A stretch of DNA of 64,000 bases from Cerioporus squamosus (taxonomy: Eukaryota > Basidiomycota > Agaricomycetes > Polyporales > Polyporaceae): the NCBI GenBank assembly GCA_022592435.1, contig JABYQS010000014.1, forward strand, positions 62,001 to 126,000. Direction: 5' to 3'. This document shows positions 43,053 through 55,293 of this stretch, in pieces. A program made the position numbers and the translations under genes. Each line of letters starts with the position of its first letter. Position 1 is the first letter of the stretch. The notes below the pieces were generated by a model. The model worked only from the letters and a program-made list of their open reading frames with translations. It was not told the origin of the DNA and ran no database searches.

Positions 43053-46000
43053 TCATGCCTACAAGTGATGTGAGTTACGGTATCGGGAAGCAATACGTGT
43101 GAACAATACATACCAGGTAGTTGTAGGACTTGCGATCTTCGCACCGCTCCAGATATTCTCGCTGCACAGACGTGAGCAATGCCTCGAGCAAGATGTCAAG
43201 GGCGGAGCGTACCTCGATGAGACCTTCTATCCGCTTCTTGATGTTCAGAGGATTCGGCTGGAAGCGACTCGCAAGCTGTCTTGTCACCTCGTTGATGAGG
43301 TCGTTGTGCGTCATGTGCTTGCGGTCCTTCATGATCCGCACGATGCAGGCCTGCCAACGGAACAGGGCGCTCAGTATAACACGCATATGCAGCGTTTCCG
43401 GACGAACCTCAGTCTGGTGCTTGCGCTCCTCGTCGATGCGGTCCTTCGTCTCTTTCCGCTCCTCCGTGTTCTCAACTCTCGATGCGACAGTGTTGATCTT
43501 GAGCTTCTGCAGTGGCGCGGAGAAGTCGGCGTTGAACGAGAATGAATCTGTCGGGTTGACGTCGCGCCCTGGTGGGTGCTTCTTGAGGATCTTGTACTTG
43601 GCACATGCGAGCGACTGTAGCTGTCGCTTGAGATCAATTTCCGGGATGGAAGTGGCGGACTTGATCTCCTGCAGTACACGATGAGTGCGGTTCGTTTGCT
43701 GGTCAACACCAAAACAGTCTTACCTCGTACGTGAGAAACTGGTCGTCCAGGATGTCCTCGAAGAGCAGGAGGATGACGAGTGCAAAGGTTGAGACGTTCA
43801 AGTCATGTTTCCTCGACTTGAACTGCACGCGAACGTCTGCGTTCCCGAGGGAAGGCTGCCATGTTAGACGACGGCCGCTATGGCGCGAGAGGTAGAAGCG
43901 TTCGAAGGACTTGTAAGCCTTGATGAGCTGCTCTGGGAAGGTGCACGGCACGGCGGTATGCGACATGGGCCAGAATGTGGACGTCATCACGGTGACGGAG
44001 ATGTCGATATCTTGGGTCTGAGATACATAAGTTAGTCATTGAAGAGTCATCTAACCTGAAGTCATACCATCCCATTCTTGGAGAGGGCGTCGCGGAAAGC
44101 CTCCATTGTATCAGCGGACAGCTTCATATCGTGGAACATGCCCTCCAGCTTCTGCGTAAATTGATATCCGCACTCGACCTTGAGCTTCCCAAGCATGCCA
44201 CGCTCTGCGTCATCGGAGACGGAGCGTCCCGTCAGCAGACGCTTCGCGAGGTGACCCTTGTAGTACCGCTCGAAGACGTCCTTGTCTGTGATGAACCGGA
44301 AGACAGTGATCGTCTTGTCCAGCACCGCGTCCACTTCGGTATCAGATTTCTGGAAACGCATATGAGAATGACGGCAAGCAAGTAGGAAAGAAGACCAACC
44401 CCTTTCAGACCCTTCTTCAAGTTCTCGTCGATGAAGAGGGAGATGTACTCTGGCGCTTTCTCGTTCTGATTGATGAATGTCTCGAACGCCTAGCCAACGA
44501 CCGTCGCGTCAGGAAATGACGAGTACACCGTGAGCATGAAGTCAACGCACCTCGTTCAAACTGCTTTCGAGTTCCCGATCACTCTGGAAAGACTTCGACC
44601 AGATCGTGTCGAACCTGTCCTTGAGATCTAACACGTCTTGGACCCACTTCAGAGCCAAAGAGAGCGTTTGCGAAGCAGCATTTGGCGGTCGAGCCTTCGC
44701 CTTGCCCTTCGCTTTCGCGGACGGTTCAGGCGCGTCCTCGTCCTGCGAGTCAGCACCATCGACCCCGGTAGTCCCAGCTTCGTTAATTTGCCTCCCTCGA
44801 CGAATGATGGTCTCTCGCAATGCTTTCTTCAGTGCGGGAAGGCCGGTGACCACCTTGGTGAAGAGACGGTACATCCGGGCCAGGTCGTCGATGCGGTCCG
44901 AGTCAATCATCGCATCGAGCCCCGAGTTCGGCATGCTGATGACAGTCTGTAGGTGTGCTGAGACTAAGTGTTCTTCAAGAATCTTTCGGAGAGGAGCCGT
45001 CGTCAGAGTCGAGAGGATGTGATGTGTCCGTGATTCCTCTTCTTGGAAGCGGCCCTCTGCCTATCCCCGCTGTCAGCAGATACGAGGTTTTTTAGTAAGG
45101 AGACCTACCCGTCTCAAGTACTCCGGCGCATCACATGTTTCCAACAATCGTTCTCCCTCTTTCCTATAGAAAGCTTCACTTTCCCTGAGTATGGCGGGCT
45201 CAAGGTCGCGCTTGTATATGGAGGTTGTCTCGCGATGGCCCTTGTCGTCGAGCTGCAGGAAGACGTCGACACATCCCTTGACGGACGAACGATTGATAGT
45301 GTATCCGTCGCGTTCTATTTGAATGAGGGTGAGGATGGCGGAAATGACATGGTCTTCAATCGGGTGTGTAATGATATGCTTGATAAACAATATCAAGCCA
45401 GCTTCCCATATCTCAGGGACCTCTGCGCTCTTGGTATAGACCCGATCCTGCGTGTGTTCGTCTCGCCTACTGGGATGCTTGAGCAGGGACTGGGGGTGAC
45501 GCACCATGTATTTCAAGACATCCCGCAACTTGGTCAGGCTCGACACGTGGTCGTCCCAGACCTTCCGTAACGCCTTCAGCAGCATTTCGCACTCCTGGCT
45601 CTTCTGCATGGGGTCGTCCGAGACATTCGTAGGAAACGCAGGTATGATGTACTCCTTGGCGAGCTTGTCCAGATTCTCCGCGATGAGTTGCCTCGTTCCC
45701 TTGTACAGCCTGTCTCCGTTCTTGTAAAGGACCATGTTGTACGCATAACGGTGGTTCTCCTCGAAGGAAAGGTTGGCGGCGTTGTGGTTCTGGATCTCGA
45801 CGATATTCCGGGAGAGCTTCGCCCAAGTTTCGTCCATGGAGACGTCCGGTCCATGCTATCTCTCCGGTTAGAGAACGGGTCCAGGAGAAGGATGCTGCCA
45901 GATCGTACCTTACGTGCGGGTTTCTGTTACAGACGGTCAGACACGATCACCTTACTGTCATTGTGGATCGCCTCACAATTCGAGCCTTGGCCCCTCTCAT
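43053..46000 (-). CDS. Cullin-3
   Basis: Scaffold of CRL3 ubiquitin ligases, which use BTB proteins as substrate adaptors. Twelve exons (46000-45977, 45923-45909, 45855-45505, 45447-45109, 45060-44551, 44489-44400, 44349-44068, 44017-43724, 43668-43408, 43350-43213, 43161-43114, 43058-43053) give 785 residues. The N-terminus is basic (I-K-P-A-R-K), then E-T-W-A-K-L and [17 protein letters not shown], characteristic of Cul3. The cullin homology part has [11 protein letters not shown] and S-T-F-W-P. The neddylation helix is [16 protein letters not shown] with the acceptor lysine at about 760-761. The terminal exon encodes only Ala and the stop. An Ala/Lys-rich insert interrupts the middle. Confidence 0.95.
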
Positions 46001-46560
46001 TCGTGGCGGAGCTTCGGTTACACGGTTGAGGGCGCGCACAAAGATCATATCGTCATAGTCACATACCGGCAGACATGGCTACAGTATAATACGGACGAGG
46101 AAGGGCACGAAGAAAGAGGAAGTCAAGGGAAAGACGCGGTGGCTGAACGCGAAGCCTGCGGTAAGAGACGCAGCGTTATAAGCGCCGAAAGCCAGGACGC
46201 AGAGGGACCAAATTGAGATGATGATGATGATTTGGGGATGATACACGTACTTCTCCATTCACGTCCCCGTCTTTTCTAGCGAGCACTATGTAAGTATCAC
46301 TAGCAATTACAGTAGTAGGAAGGCATCTGATGGTTACAAATTGGGGTGTTGGATACAATGCGTGTAGTATTGAGGGTAGCGGGTAAGGAAGAGCGGAAGG
46401 AGTTGAAATGCAGTGACGTCGCGGAAGATTGTCAATGTAGATGGCGAATGCGCATGAGAGTAACGTAGTGGTAGACAGCAAGCGAACAATGCATGGCGCG
46501 TAGCAAGGATATGGCGTGGCAAATAAGATACGTTGGACACTAGGTTGCGGGAACCCGGGA
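46001..46560. other. Intergenic between LOS1 and CUL3
   Basis: Three-prime flank of the exportin gene and promoter of cullin-3. Contains a short ATG/GAT-type simple repeat near 46217-46234. No gene is seen. Confidence 0.55.
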
Positions 46561-49500
46561 TCATGAGCCTGCGCGGGAGGCACGCACGAAGTCCGTGAAG
46601 TATTTTCGGAAAGCTTTGGGATCGAGGTCGCGCATCTTGGTGGCAAACTCTACAGCAGTGGGCTGCGGCCAGTTCTGGGAAGGAAGGAAGACGTTGACGA
46701 AGAAGTCGAAAGCTTCTTGACCCCGGGTCTTCGATACGGTTTGGAGGAAGTTGGCGATCTCTTGCAGGACCTATTCGGACACGGTGAGACGAGACCTCGG
46801 AGATGCATGTCGTAAACAACCTACCACGACGATTTGTCCGTCCTTCATGTTGAACTGGGGAAGCGAGAGGACGGCGAACGCGGTCGGCACCACGCGTTCG
46901 TACACGAATCGCTCGAAGCCCGGAAGGACCTGCTGGCCACCGGGTGTTTTTGGCGGCTCCGCCCAAACAGTTACGCATCGACTCAGGAACGAGAAGGCAG
47001 CCTTCTCGCTCGAAGGATCTGATGGGTCTTCCGCAAGGCGCAGCATGCTCTCCAATAGGCCTTCGAGCTGACCCTTGTTTCCTGCATTGCACCATCAGCG
47101 CTGGCGGCACAGGTATGGTGCCAGTCAGAAACTCACTATCCGAGATGAAGACCGTGTGCAGTTTGGACGAAATGATGCTGATGAGGAGACCGATGTAGGC
47201 TCGCTTCGTATCGACCTGAGTGACCTGATCATCGGTACCCGTGACAGGTTGCGCGAGGATTCCGTTGATGTGCGCGCTCAATGGACCGATGAGCTGGTCA
47301 AGAACGTCGAGCATATCTTCCTGAAGCTTGTGGATCGACAGCCCGATGAAGTTCATGAAGTCGATCAGCTCTGTAGGTTCGAAGTGCGCCAGGAGGTTCG
47401 CCATGAGCGTCGGGATGAGTGGGGCAACGGCCGACCCTGTCGTGGCAAGGATCCGCGCGAAGGCAAAGCGTGTCTGTGGCCGAAATATTGAGAAAAAGAT
47501 GCATATAGCAGATGGCTGAGGGTAACGCACCGCGTCTCGGACGACCCTGAAGACGTTCATGGCTTCGAGGCAAACAAGGATAGCTTGCCCCACCTCTCTG
47601 AACACATCGAGTGGTGGTACAACGTAACCTTCCGGTACAGGATTCGGGTACTCCGGGAAGCCCTTCGCGATATTACCAAGCGCCATGATGACATGATGCA
47701 CCTTGAGGATCGCCAGGACATCATCAGGACCCTTCGCCGCCTGGAGACCCGCGGAGAGCTCGTCCAGTAGAGGGCGAACGACAGAGAGAAGAAGGGCAGC
47801 TGCCTGATCTGGGGTTTTGTGCAGGAGGGAGACAAGCGTGCCCGCGGCCTCAAAGAGGTACAACTGCGAATCGAAGATACTCGGAGCAGATACTGCCTCG
47901 TGCAGAATATCTTGAGACTCGGGATTCTCGAGTTCTGGAAGCTCCACTTGGATGGCGAGGAGGTCTCGGAAACCTTCGAGCAGCGAGACAGCAAGGTCAG
48001 GCGGGATCTCGTTCCGGTCTTCTCGAATGAACCGGTAAAAGAGGTAGAACACACGGGCTCGTGTGCTAGAGTCTGGGCTCCGTAGCCCCCTGTGCTCACC
48101 AGAATTAGCGCATATAAACAAAGAAAGACGTATAGGACCTACCGCACGTCAAGCATCGCTTGGAGGGTGGGCATGATGCATTCTTTTCGAACCTTGAAGA
48201 AATCACCGTAACGGGCGACGGTCTCGAAGAACTGCATGCCGACCGTTTTATGTGGGTATGTAGATATGCCAGATTGTACGAGAGCATACAGCATCTCGCC
48301 ATGGCTAGTGAGGGGGTATTCTGAGTAGTCTGTCTCCTTTCGTTTGTCCTTATCGACAGCAGGGGCCTGGCAGAACGCCGCGCGTCCCTTCCCTCCGGCT
48401 AGTAGTCGCTGTCAGACAACGTCTAAGGGGACAAAGATAGGCAACACCCACATTTGTTGATCTCTCCGAAGATGTAGACTAGGTATACAGCTAGCTCAGC
48501 GTCGTTCCACTTGAGGGTTACCCCGTTCTGGTATGCGGTAAGGGTGTTAAGAGCTAAGGTCCTCACGGACTCGGTCACCAGATCCGGGTCGACGATCAGA
48601 ATCGAGTCCATAAACGTCCTGAGCTCCTACATAACGTGTCAGTACACAGTCCACCGCAGGGGTAAGCGTCGTACCTTGCGCAGGTCCTCGAAAGCTGCCT
48701 TATCGTCCTCATCCATGTCTTCGGGGTCGGCCTCTTCATCCCACTTCAGCTTCTCCAAAATGACGGTGAGCAAGGATGACAGGAAGGACCGCTTTGACGG
48801 CTCTAGCGGCTCTGTGGATGACTTCCGTTGTCGCTTGTACTGAAGCAGGTGGTCAGTGGGAGCCAGCATCATGATAACTCCTAACTCACGCTGAGCAGTA
48901 TGGTCTGCAATAATGGGAACACCGTCGAACACGTGTCGTCGTACTCATCGGCCAAAAAGCGCAGCATGACCGGAAGGATTTGACTGAGCAGCTGCGCAGC
49001 TTCTGGGCGGACGCTCTGGTCCGGGCACTCCTACGACACGCCATCAACGGATGAGCAACCACAAGCAAACATTGAAGGACAGGGTGTGGCGGAGTTGGAG
49101 CACTCACATCGGTCAACTTGCACAATTCTAAACCTAGGATATTGAGGAGCTTACCGAGACCCTCCCGGTAGGATTCCTCGCCCTCGTCGGTATCAGAACC
49201 GCGACTGGTCTGCTCCGCGCGCGTCCGCTGTTCTAGTGCCTCCAGGACCTGTCCGAGCGACAAGACCTTGATCAACTGCAACTTGTCTGCGGGTTCCTTC
49301 AGGCCCTTCGCGACGATGCGAGTCAGCGCGTGTGCCGTAGCCAGACGGATGGGCAGCGACTGGTCAGACAGGAGGGTGAAGAGCAGTGGGACCGTATCAC
49401 GCGTGACCGTCAAGTTGATGTCTATCCAGCCCACATAAGACCCGAACGTGCGGATGCCCCAGTCCACAACCTCAATGGCGGAATCCAGATCTCGTTCTGA

Positions 49501-50338
49501 TACTGAGGCGGCGTCAGCTTTCCTCAGGCGGCCCATGCGTTCCACGCCGTCCGCGACAATGGTGAGGACCGCTTCGTTGATCCGAGCGGCATCCCGTTCG
49601 CGCACGGCATCCCGCACGCGACCGTCGCGTGCGTGGCGAGCAGGGCTGAATTGTCGCGCAGCCTTGATAACCTGATCTGCAACCTCGCCGGAGATCTCGA
49701 GGATGAGATGGAAGAGAAGGAGGGAGACGTGAGGGTTGAACGTAGTGGAGGAGGTGGACTCGGGCGGGTGGATGAGCGCGAAGAAGTCCGTGAAGAAGGT
49801 CGGCCACTTGTCAATGTATGTGCACAGGAAGAAGAGAGTGAGTGTGTGCGCGAACTTGTTGCGCAAGACTGGGAGATGGGTACACCGTAGCAGGTCAGAG
49901 TGAGGGGCGAGGTCATACACAGGATACGGATGTACTCACACGAGGCGTCCGACTCTGCAGGTCCGAAGAGATACTCGGACTGGATATAGTTAAGCAATGA
50001 TTGTTGTAGTGTTTGGAACGTATCATCGTCTAGTGGTTCAAAACTTCGCCACAGCAACTGGTCAGACCTCGTCTCGTGCATTCCGAGGAGCGCAGCCAGG
50101 CTCACCGGTTGTCCAAGAAGTCATCCAGCACTCTCAACGCGAAAAACCGGACTTGTGGAGGATGCTTTCTCCCGCCATTGGGACTTGCCTCCACAAACAC
50201 CGCAAGAGCGAGTCGCCAGGTCGCCGGATTTTGCTGGATTGTAGAGAGGTACTCAAGGGCTTGTTGGTGTAGAGAACTTTGCGACGGATCGGATGCAATC
50301 AGGATGGCTTGCACGAATTGACTGAGTTCCTGGTCCAT
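46561..50338 (-). CDS. Exportin-T (LOS1), tRNA nuclear export receptor
   Basis: A karyopherin that exports mature tRNA with Ran-GTP. Eleven exons (50338-50106, 50043-49940, 49868-49108, 49030-48890, 48839-48675, 48626-48452, 48398-48143, 48089-47531, 47473-47137, 47081-46825, 46770-46561) give 1065 residues, the usual size. The N-terminal HEAT region includes V-R-F-F-A-L-R-V-L-D-D-F-L and L-R-N-K-F-A-H-T-L-T-L-F-F, then Y-I-D-K-W-P-T-F-F-T-D. Later helices carry Y-L-F-Y-R-F-I and P-L-I-P-T-L-M-A-N-L-L. The end, R-K-Y-F-T-D-F-V-R-A, matches the family. Splice phases are consistent throughout. Confidence 0.93.
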
Positions 50339-50788
50339 TGTGGGCAATGGTGGATGCCAGACACGACGAGGAGGTCGCAAAGTGTGGTGTGGAAGGGTAT
50401 GGACTGTTGAGTCTGTCTGGCTTCTCTCCGTCCCCGATTACGCCACGACCGCAAAGTCGATTATCTCAATCTTTCACGGCCACGTGCTATGAGATCGACA
50501 AAGTGAGAGCCGCGCTTTTGAGACGCTGGACCTGGATGCCGCCAAGGCTACGAGGAACAAACGCAATAAGTGTGTAGAAGAGGAGACGATGGCCGAGTAG
50601 AATTAACGAGGGAGTCAAGACTCAGAAGCTGAGACACACGGTGGACGACGAGTCAATACTTTGAAACGCTCATAAGTGGCAACAAAACGCGCACGTGAGT
50701 CGCGCGTGTCATTTATGTACTTGCGCCTGAAGCGCGTCCCTTTTTGTGAGTATCGACCGTCACGGCACTGTGCTTTCCGACCAATCTT
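50339..50788. other. Divergent intergenic region
   Basis: Promoter of exportin-T and upstream flank of the decayed kinase. No gene is supported. Confidence 0.55.
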
Positions 50789-52453
50789 ATGCTGGAGCCT
50801 CAGATTGCCACGTCTTCAACACTTAAGGATATAATGCAACCTCACGACACGACGATGATTATTTCGTACTACTACTACGAACCACTCAGGGATCCTGGGA
50901 AGGAATCCCTGAAACGCTACCGTCCTGGGTATTTCCACCTGTCGTCGTCGGAGACATCATCTGTCCGGAGACCTCAACTTCTCAAAATTGGCCTCACGAA
51001 CTCCCTTTCGGTTACCGCATACACCACAAGCTGGGTCATGGAGGAGAAGCCACTGTCTGGCTTGCTCAAGGGTTAGAGCACCCTGAGTGAGTTCCCTAAC
51101 CATCTCCCCGCTTGCAGGTTGCAGACTAATCAGCATTTGCTTGTCAACACTCCCTGTAGTCGCCTGGTGTCGTTGAAGATCTGCTCCGCACACTGCTTCT
51201 CTGCCGCAGAACGCGAAGCCATCGCTGTCGCGACTTGTACGACAGCGTACAACACGGTCTGGTCCAAGTACATACTGCCTCTGCTCGACGACTTCGTTAT
51301 CCACAGGCCCGAATGGCAGGCACAATATCCACGTTCCGGATGTGATCATACCGCTCGTGCAACTGTCAGACCTGTCTTACAGTGCAAAGAAAGAGGTCGT
51401 CAGTGGCCTGGCACGAGGACTTGCATGCATACATCAGTGTGGTGTTGTGCACGGCGGTCGGTCTATCCCTTCGAAGGCATCTCTTGAAACTGATCATACT
51501 CGCGCAGATCTTCACATCGGCAACGTCGGCTGCATCATGCCTCCTAGATGCGCTGCAGCTGATGCCTTCGACAAGATGCAGAGTTTCGCGTATTACGACA
51601 CCATGATGGTGCTGCCAGAAGACCCGATGCAACGAAGCGCGTCGAGGCCGGCATACCTCCTTAGTTCGTGCAAGCTGCTCCCGTGCTTCAAGACATACGG
51701 CGGGATGAACCTGGACGTGCTCCCTGAGGCTAGGATATTCGACTTCGGGAACGGTGTTACATCCCTTCCTGTCGCGCCGTGCTCATCAAAATTATTGTAC
51801 CCAAATAGCTCGCCAAGTCGGGAAACAGTACGACACGGACGACATTCGCGAGGCCTGTCCGCCCCCCGAGACTGCCTTCGCATATTATGGAATGGGTGGC
51901 CTAGAAGTCCTCCCTACGGTTCAAGGCGACATATGGTGCCTTGGTGCTACAGTAAGTCCCGTCCGTAGCGTTATGATAGTTTACTAATCCTGTCGATTTG
52001 CATACAGATAACCCAGCTGTTTATTCGCACACAGGGGAATGCATGGAGCTGACTCGAGCAGGCCATGTTGGACGGGGTTCTCCCTCCTGTCTGGCGTGAG
52101 TACTGGGAGACGGACCCTCATCTGCGCCTAATTATCGGTATGGATTCTATCCATGTATCCCTGGGACCGAACTGACCGTTTGCACAGCCGAGATTACGCG
52201 CAAGAATGCGGACGCGAAGTGGTCAGAACTCCGCGACCGGTTCATGCAGTTGAATCCTCAAGTCGATGGCGCTGATGTAGACCGACTCATCTCTTTATTG
52301 CGTCGTATGCTCGCTTTAGACAGCGCTTCATGACCATCCATGCAAGAGGTCCTCGCCGATCCTTGGTTCGCTCAGGATCCGTCAACGAATGTTGATTGTG
52401 ATACCGCTGCGCCCTCAAATACGCTCGGCCCTCTCGATTGTGAAGGCACTTGA
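50789..52453 (+). pseudogene. Decayed SRPK-like protein kinase gene
   Basis: Kinase pieces appear in order but in broken frames. The N-terminus R-Y-R-P-G-Y-F-H is followed, after a one-base frame change near 50935, by V-V-V-G-D-I and the Gly loop K-L-G-H-G-G-E-A-T-V-W-L-A. V-S-L-K-I-C carries the ATP lysine. A second frame change lies near 51312, before G-P-N-G-R-H. The catalytic loop V-H-G-D-L-H-I-G-N-V is recovered across an intron (GTCGGT...CGCAG, ending at 51509), and R-I-F-D-F-G-N holds the magnesium motif. Two in-frame TGA codons lie at 52050-52052 and 52331-52333, each explained by CGA to TGA. The G-Y-H-P-type leader and L-H-I-G-N loop point to fungal SRPK relatives. Confidence 0.7.
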
Positions 52454-52720
52454 GGGGTCGAGCTCAAGTCTCGATGAACGACATCGATGAACGCTCACTC
52501 CCAGCCGCTACCAAAGCTCCACTCGCGCGCATGCACGGAACTTATTGCGTGACACATGATACTCGCCGTCAGCAACGGTCTGGTACTCGTACAAGACGAT
52601 GCACTGCCTCGCGGGTGGGTTGTAGGAAACGGGTTCGCGCGTTATACAAGCGCGTCCTTTCGCCGATACATATGGGCCAGGGTATACATCCAAAAAATTG
52701 AAGCAATAGTCTATGCAAAG

Positions 52721-54458
52721 TCATACGAAATCCAGCAGATACACATCGCCATCGTACATTCCCAAGCAAAGCCTACCAGAAACTTCATCCAAGGCCAGTG
52801 AGTGGCACATATTAGGTGTAAACGGGAGCTCCGGATCTGGGGGAAGGAGCATTCCCACTTTCGCTTCTCCGGTGGCAGGGTCGTACGCGAGCTTCATCAC
52901 CCGGTTCAGCTGCGTCTCCCAGTTGTGTTCCAGCCAGACCGCACGGACACCTTGCGCCCCGACCTGGGCGAGCTGTGCAGACGCCTCGTTCCCAATCAAG
53001 AAGTCCTTCGAGGAGAAGTTCGACAGCTTCACGGTATCATCCGAGATGTCAAACGAGAAGCGCAGCAGCTGCGCGCAGTGGGGGTGTACGGAGTGATAGA
53101 ACATGATAGCAGATAGGCTGGGGGAAGAGGTGGCCAAGGAGACATGAGCGATGTGGTGTCCCGGAACGGCAATGGTCCGGGGTCCCTTGAACTCGGCGAG
53201 CATGTTTCCCAGGGAGGTATACGCATACTCAACGTGAGCCGGGTCGACCGCGACCGACGGTACGACAGCAGGAGGGCTGGGTGTTCGGCTGGGCGTCGGG
53301 GGGAAAGGTTCCGGCATCCTGTAGACCCGGATGACAAACTCTTCGCGCATCTCTCCAGGAGTAACGCTCTGGACCTCTCCAATGAGGAACAGATAATCCC
53401 CCCAGATGCGGACCCACATAAAAGAGAAGGGCTTCGTAGACTATGAGTAATAGTAACAGAGGTTTGTCTGGCCGATGCATACCTGTGCAAACGTAGGATC
53501 GACCCACTTCGTTGCGCCCGAATCCGGGTCGACGAACAGAATCTGCAGAGACCCGGCACCTCCTCCGGTGTCAAGGGCGAAGATAGTGACGACCAACAAG
53601 TTGCCATGCGCGGCAATTTCGTGGATGATGGGGCGTAGGTGAGGTGCTTCGGGGTGCGGGACGATGTGCATCTGCCTAGGTTTTCTCGGCGGAACGGCGG
53701 GGTAAGTGGGAAAGACGGAGTATTGAACGCTGGTCATGATATCTCGGAGGGAGATGTGATGCGCTTCAATGACTCTGCATGCCAAGGTGGTGAGCAGCGT
53801 TACTCCGGTATCCAGTCGGGCATGACTTACTCTCGATGATCGCACACGCCCACCACCAGCTTGGCCGACTCGCCGTCGGGGCTTTGGATGACTGTACAGC
53901 TCCGGTATATCCCGCAGGTCTCGGTAGACCATACTCGACGCGTGCTATCGGGATCTTCAAGGGACCAAAGCGTCATGCGCATGTACCAGGACTCCCTCTT
54001 GAGAATGCGCTGAGCCGTCCAGAGCCACTTCCCGCCGGGAAGGAACTGCATCTGGTCGACATACTGACCACATCGGTCGTCAATCAGTGCACGGAGTCGG
54101 CACACGCGTGTTTGAGGCCGTTGCCAGTTCTCGTCCAGCTTGAGAGCCTTCATCACGAGCGGCTGCAGCTCGTCACTATGAAGCGAGGTAGGGCACGTGT
54201 TTGCGGGCAAATCAAGCGGGATGGAGAGCTTCGAGACAATACGATGCCAGACATAGTCGCTGCCTCCGAAGGCATGCAGCGAGCGGCATGTCTGTGAAGG
54301 GGATACAGGACGTTTGCTGTCAGCGATCACGCGATCATGCACGAAGGTGCTCGAGGTGAGTATAGGAATAGACAGACCTTTCGCAAAGTTAGCAAGTCGC
54401 CGATGTCGAGGAAGTGTAGAATGCAAAGCAAGATGTCCTCAGGTAGGCTGGTCAGCAT
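52721..54458 (-). CDS. F-box protein with beta-propeller-like C-terminus
   Basis: Probable substrate-recognition subunit of an SCF ubiquitin ligase. Exons 54458-54378, 54291-53831, 53774-53483 and 53440-52721 give 517 residues. The F-box occupies the first 50 residues (L-P-E-D-I-L-L-C-I-L-H-F-L-D, then L-L-T-L-R-K-T-C-R-S-L-H-A-F). The rest has many short beta-type segments with Trp, such as G-G-K-W-L-W-T-A and W-V-R-I-W-G-D-Y-L-F-L-I-G, which suggests a degenerate propeller rather than canonical WD repeats. A Pro/Ser insert lies at about residues 330-350. Such F-box proteins are a large family in basidiomycetes, and substrates are unknown. Confidence 0.8.
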
Positions 54459-55293
54459 CCTCCAGGGTGCAGGACGTGGTCAGGAGCAAGGAACGACATG
54501 TTGACTCGGAAGCAGGTTATCCTGCGAAGGATCACGGCAGCAGCTCGATGTTATCTGATAAGATAAGATCCTGGGGAAAGGGTTAGATCATCAACTCGTT
54601 AGATTGCCGGTTCCTCCCGCAGCTTCAATTCCGACCTCCTGCGATTTCTCTCGACCACGTCGGTGCTGCGCAATGGCGTACAGCCTAGAACGTGGAGGAT
54701 GCTCACTCATACACGCCTACACCGAGTTGCCTGTCTTCCAATGTAGTTGCAATAAGCCATCGAATGCCATGGATCGTCTTCCCATGACTGGAGGAATGAC
54801 ACGCTGCGCGCAGCGGGATCGATAGTAACGGGGAGCCGAATGCGTACGCGTGTAGAACATGGCTTGTGGAAGCAGCGGATGCCACGAGATAATAGCGACA
54901 TCAAGGTGCTGATCAGGTCGTCTACCAGCACGCAGTCATGCGGGAACGGGCCGTCCTCCTCCTGTACTCTGAGTTTGCAGGTCTGCGCACCCTCCTCGTT
55001 AGGGCTGGGGCTGCTGGGGCTCCCAAACGTCTGTTGAAGCCTATAATGACATGAATACCCGTTGAAAGAAACGTCGCCAAGGTTCCGTCATTATAGTGGA
55101 AGGATTGAAAGGAAGTCAATGCCGTACATAGTCTTACGTTCGGCAGATAAGATAGCGTCCGCCCATACTGGGCAAACAGTCGTCAACTGGCCGGCACCGG
55201 CTGTATATAAGCGACTGTCCCTATACCACACTCCCCTCAACTGCATTCCACCTCCCGGGGGCGAGTCCTAGCTCCCACTACTTCATCTTCATC
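54459..55293. other. Divergent intergenic region
   Basis: Over 800 bases between the F-box gene and the next plus-strand gene. A TATATAAG lies at 55203-55210, about 90 bases before the ATG at 55294, and is a likely TATA box for that gene. No other feature is supported. Confidence 0.55.
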
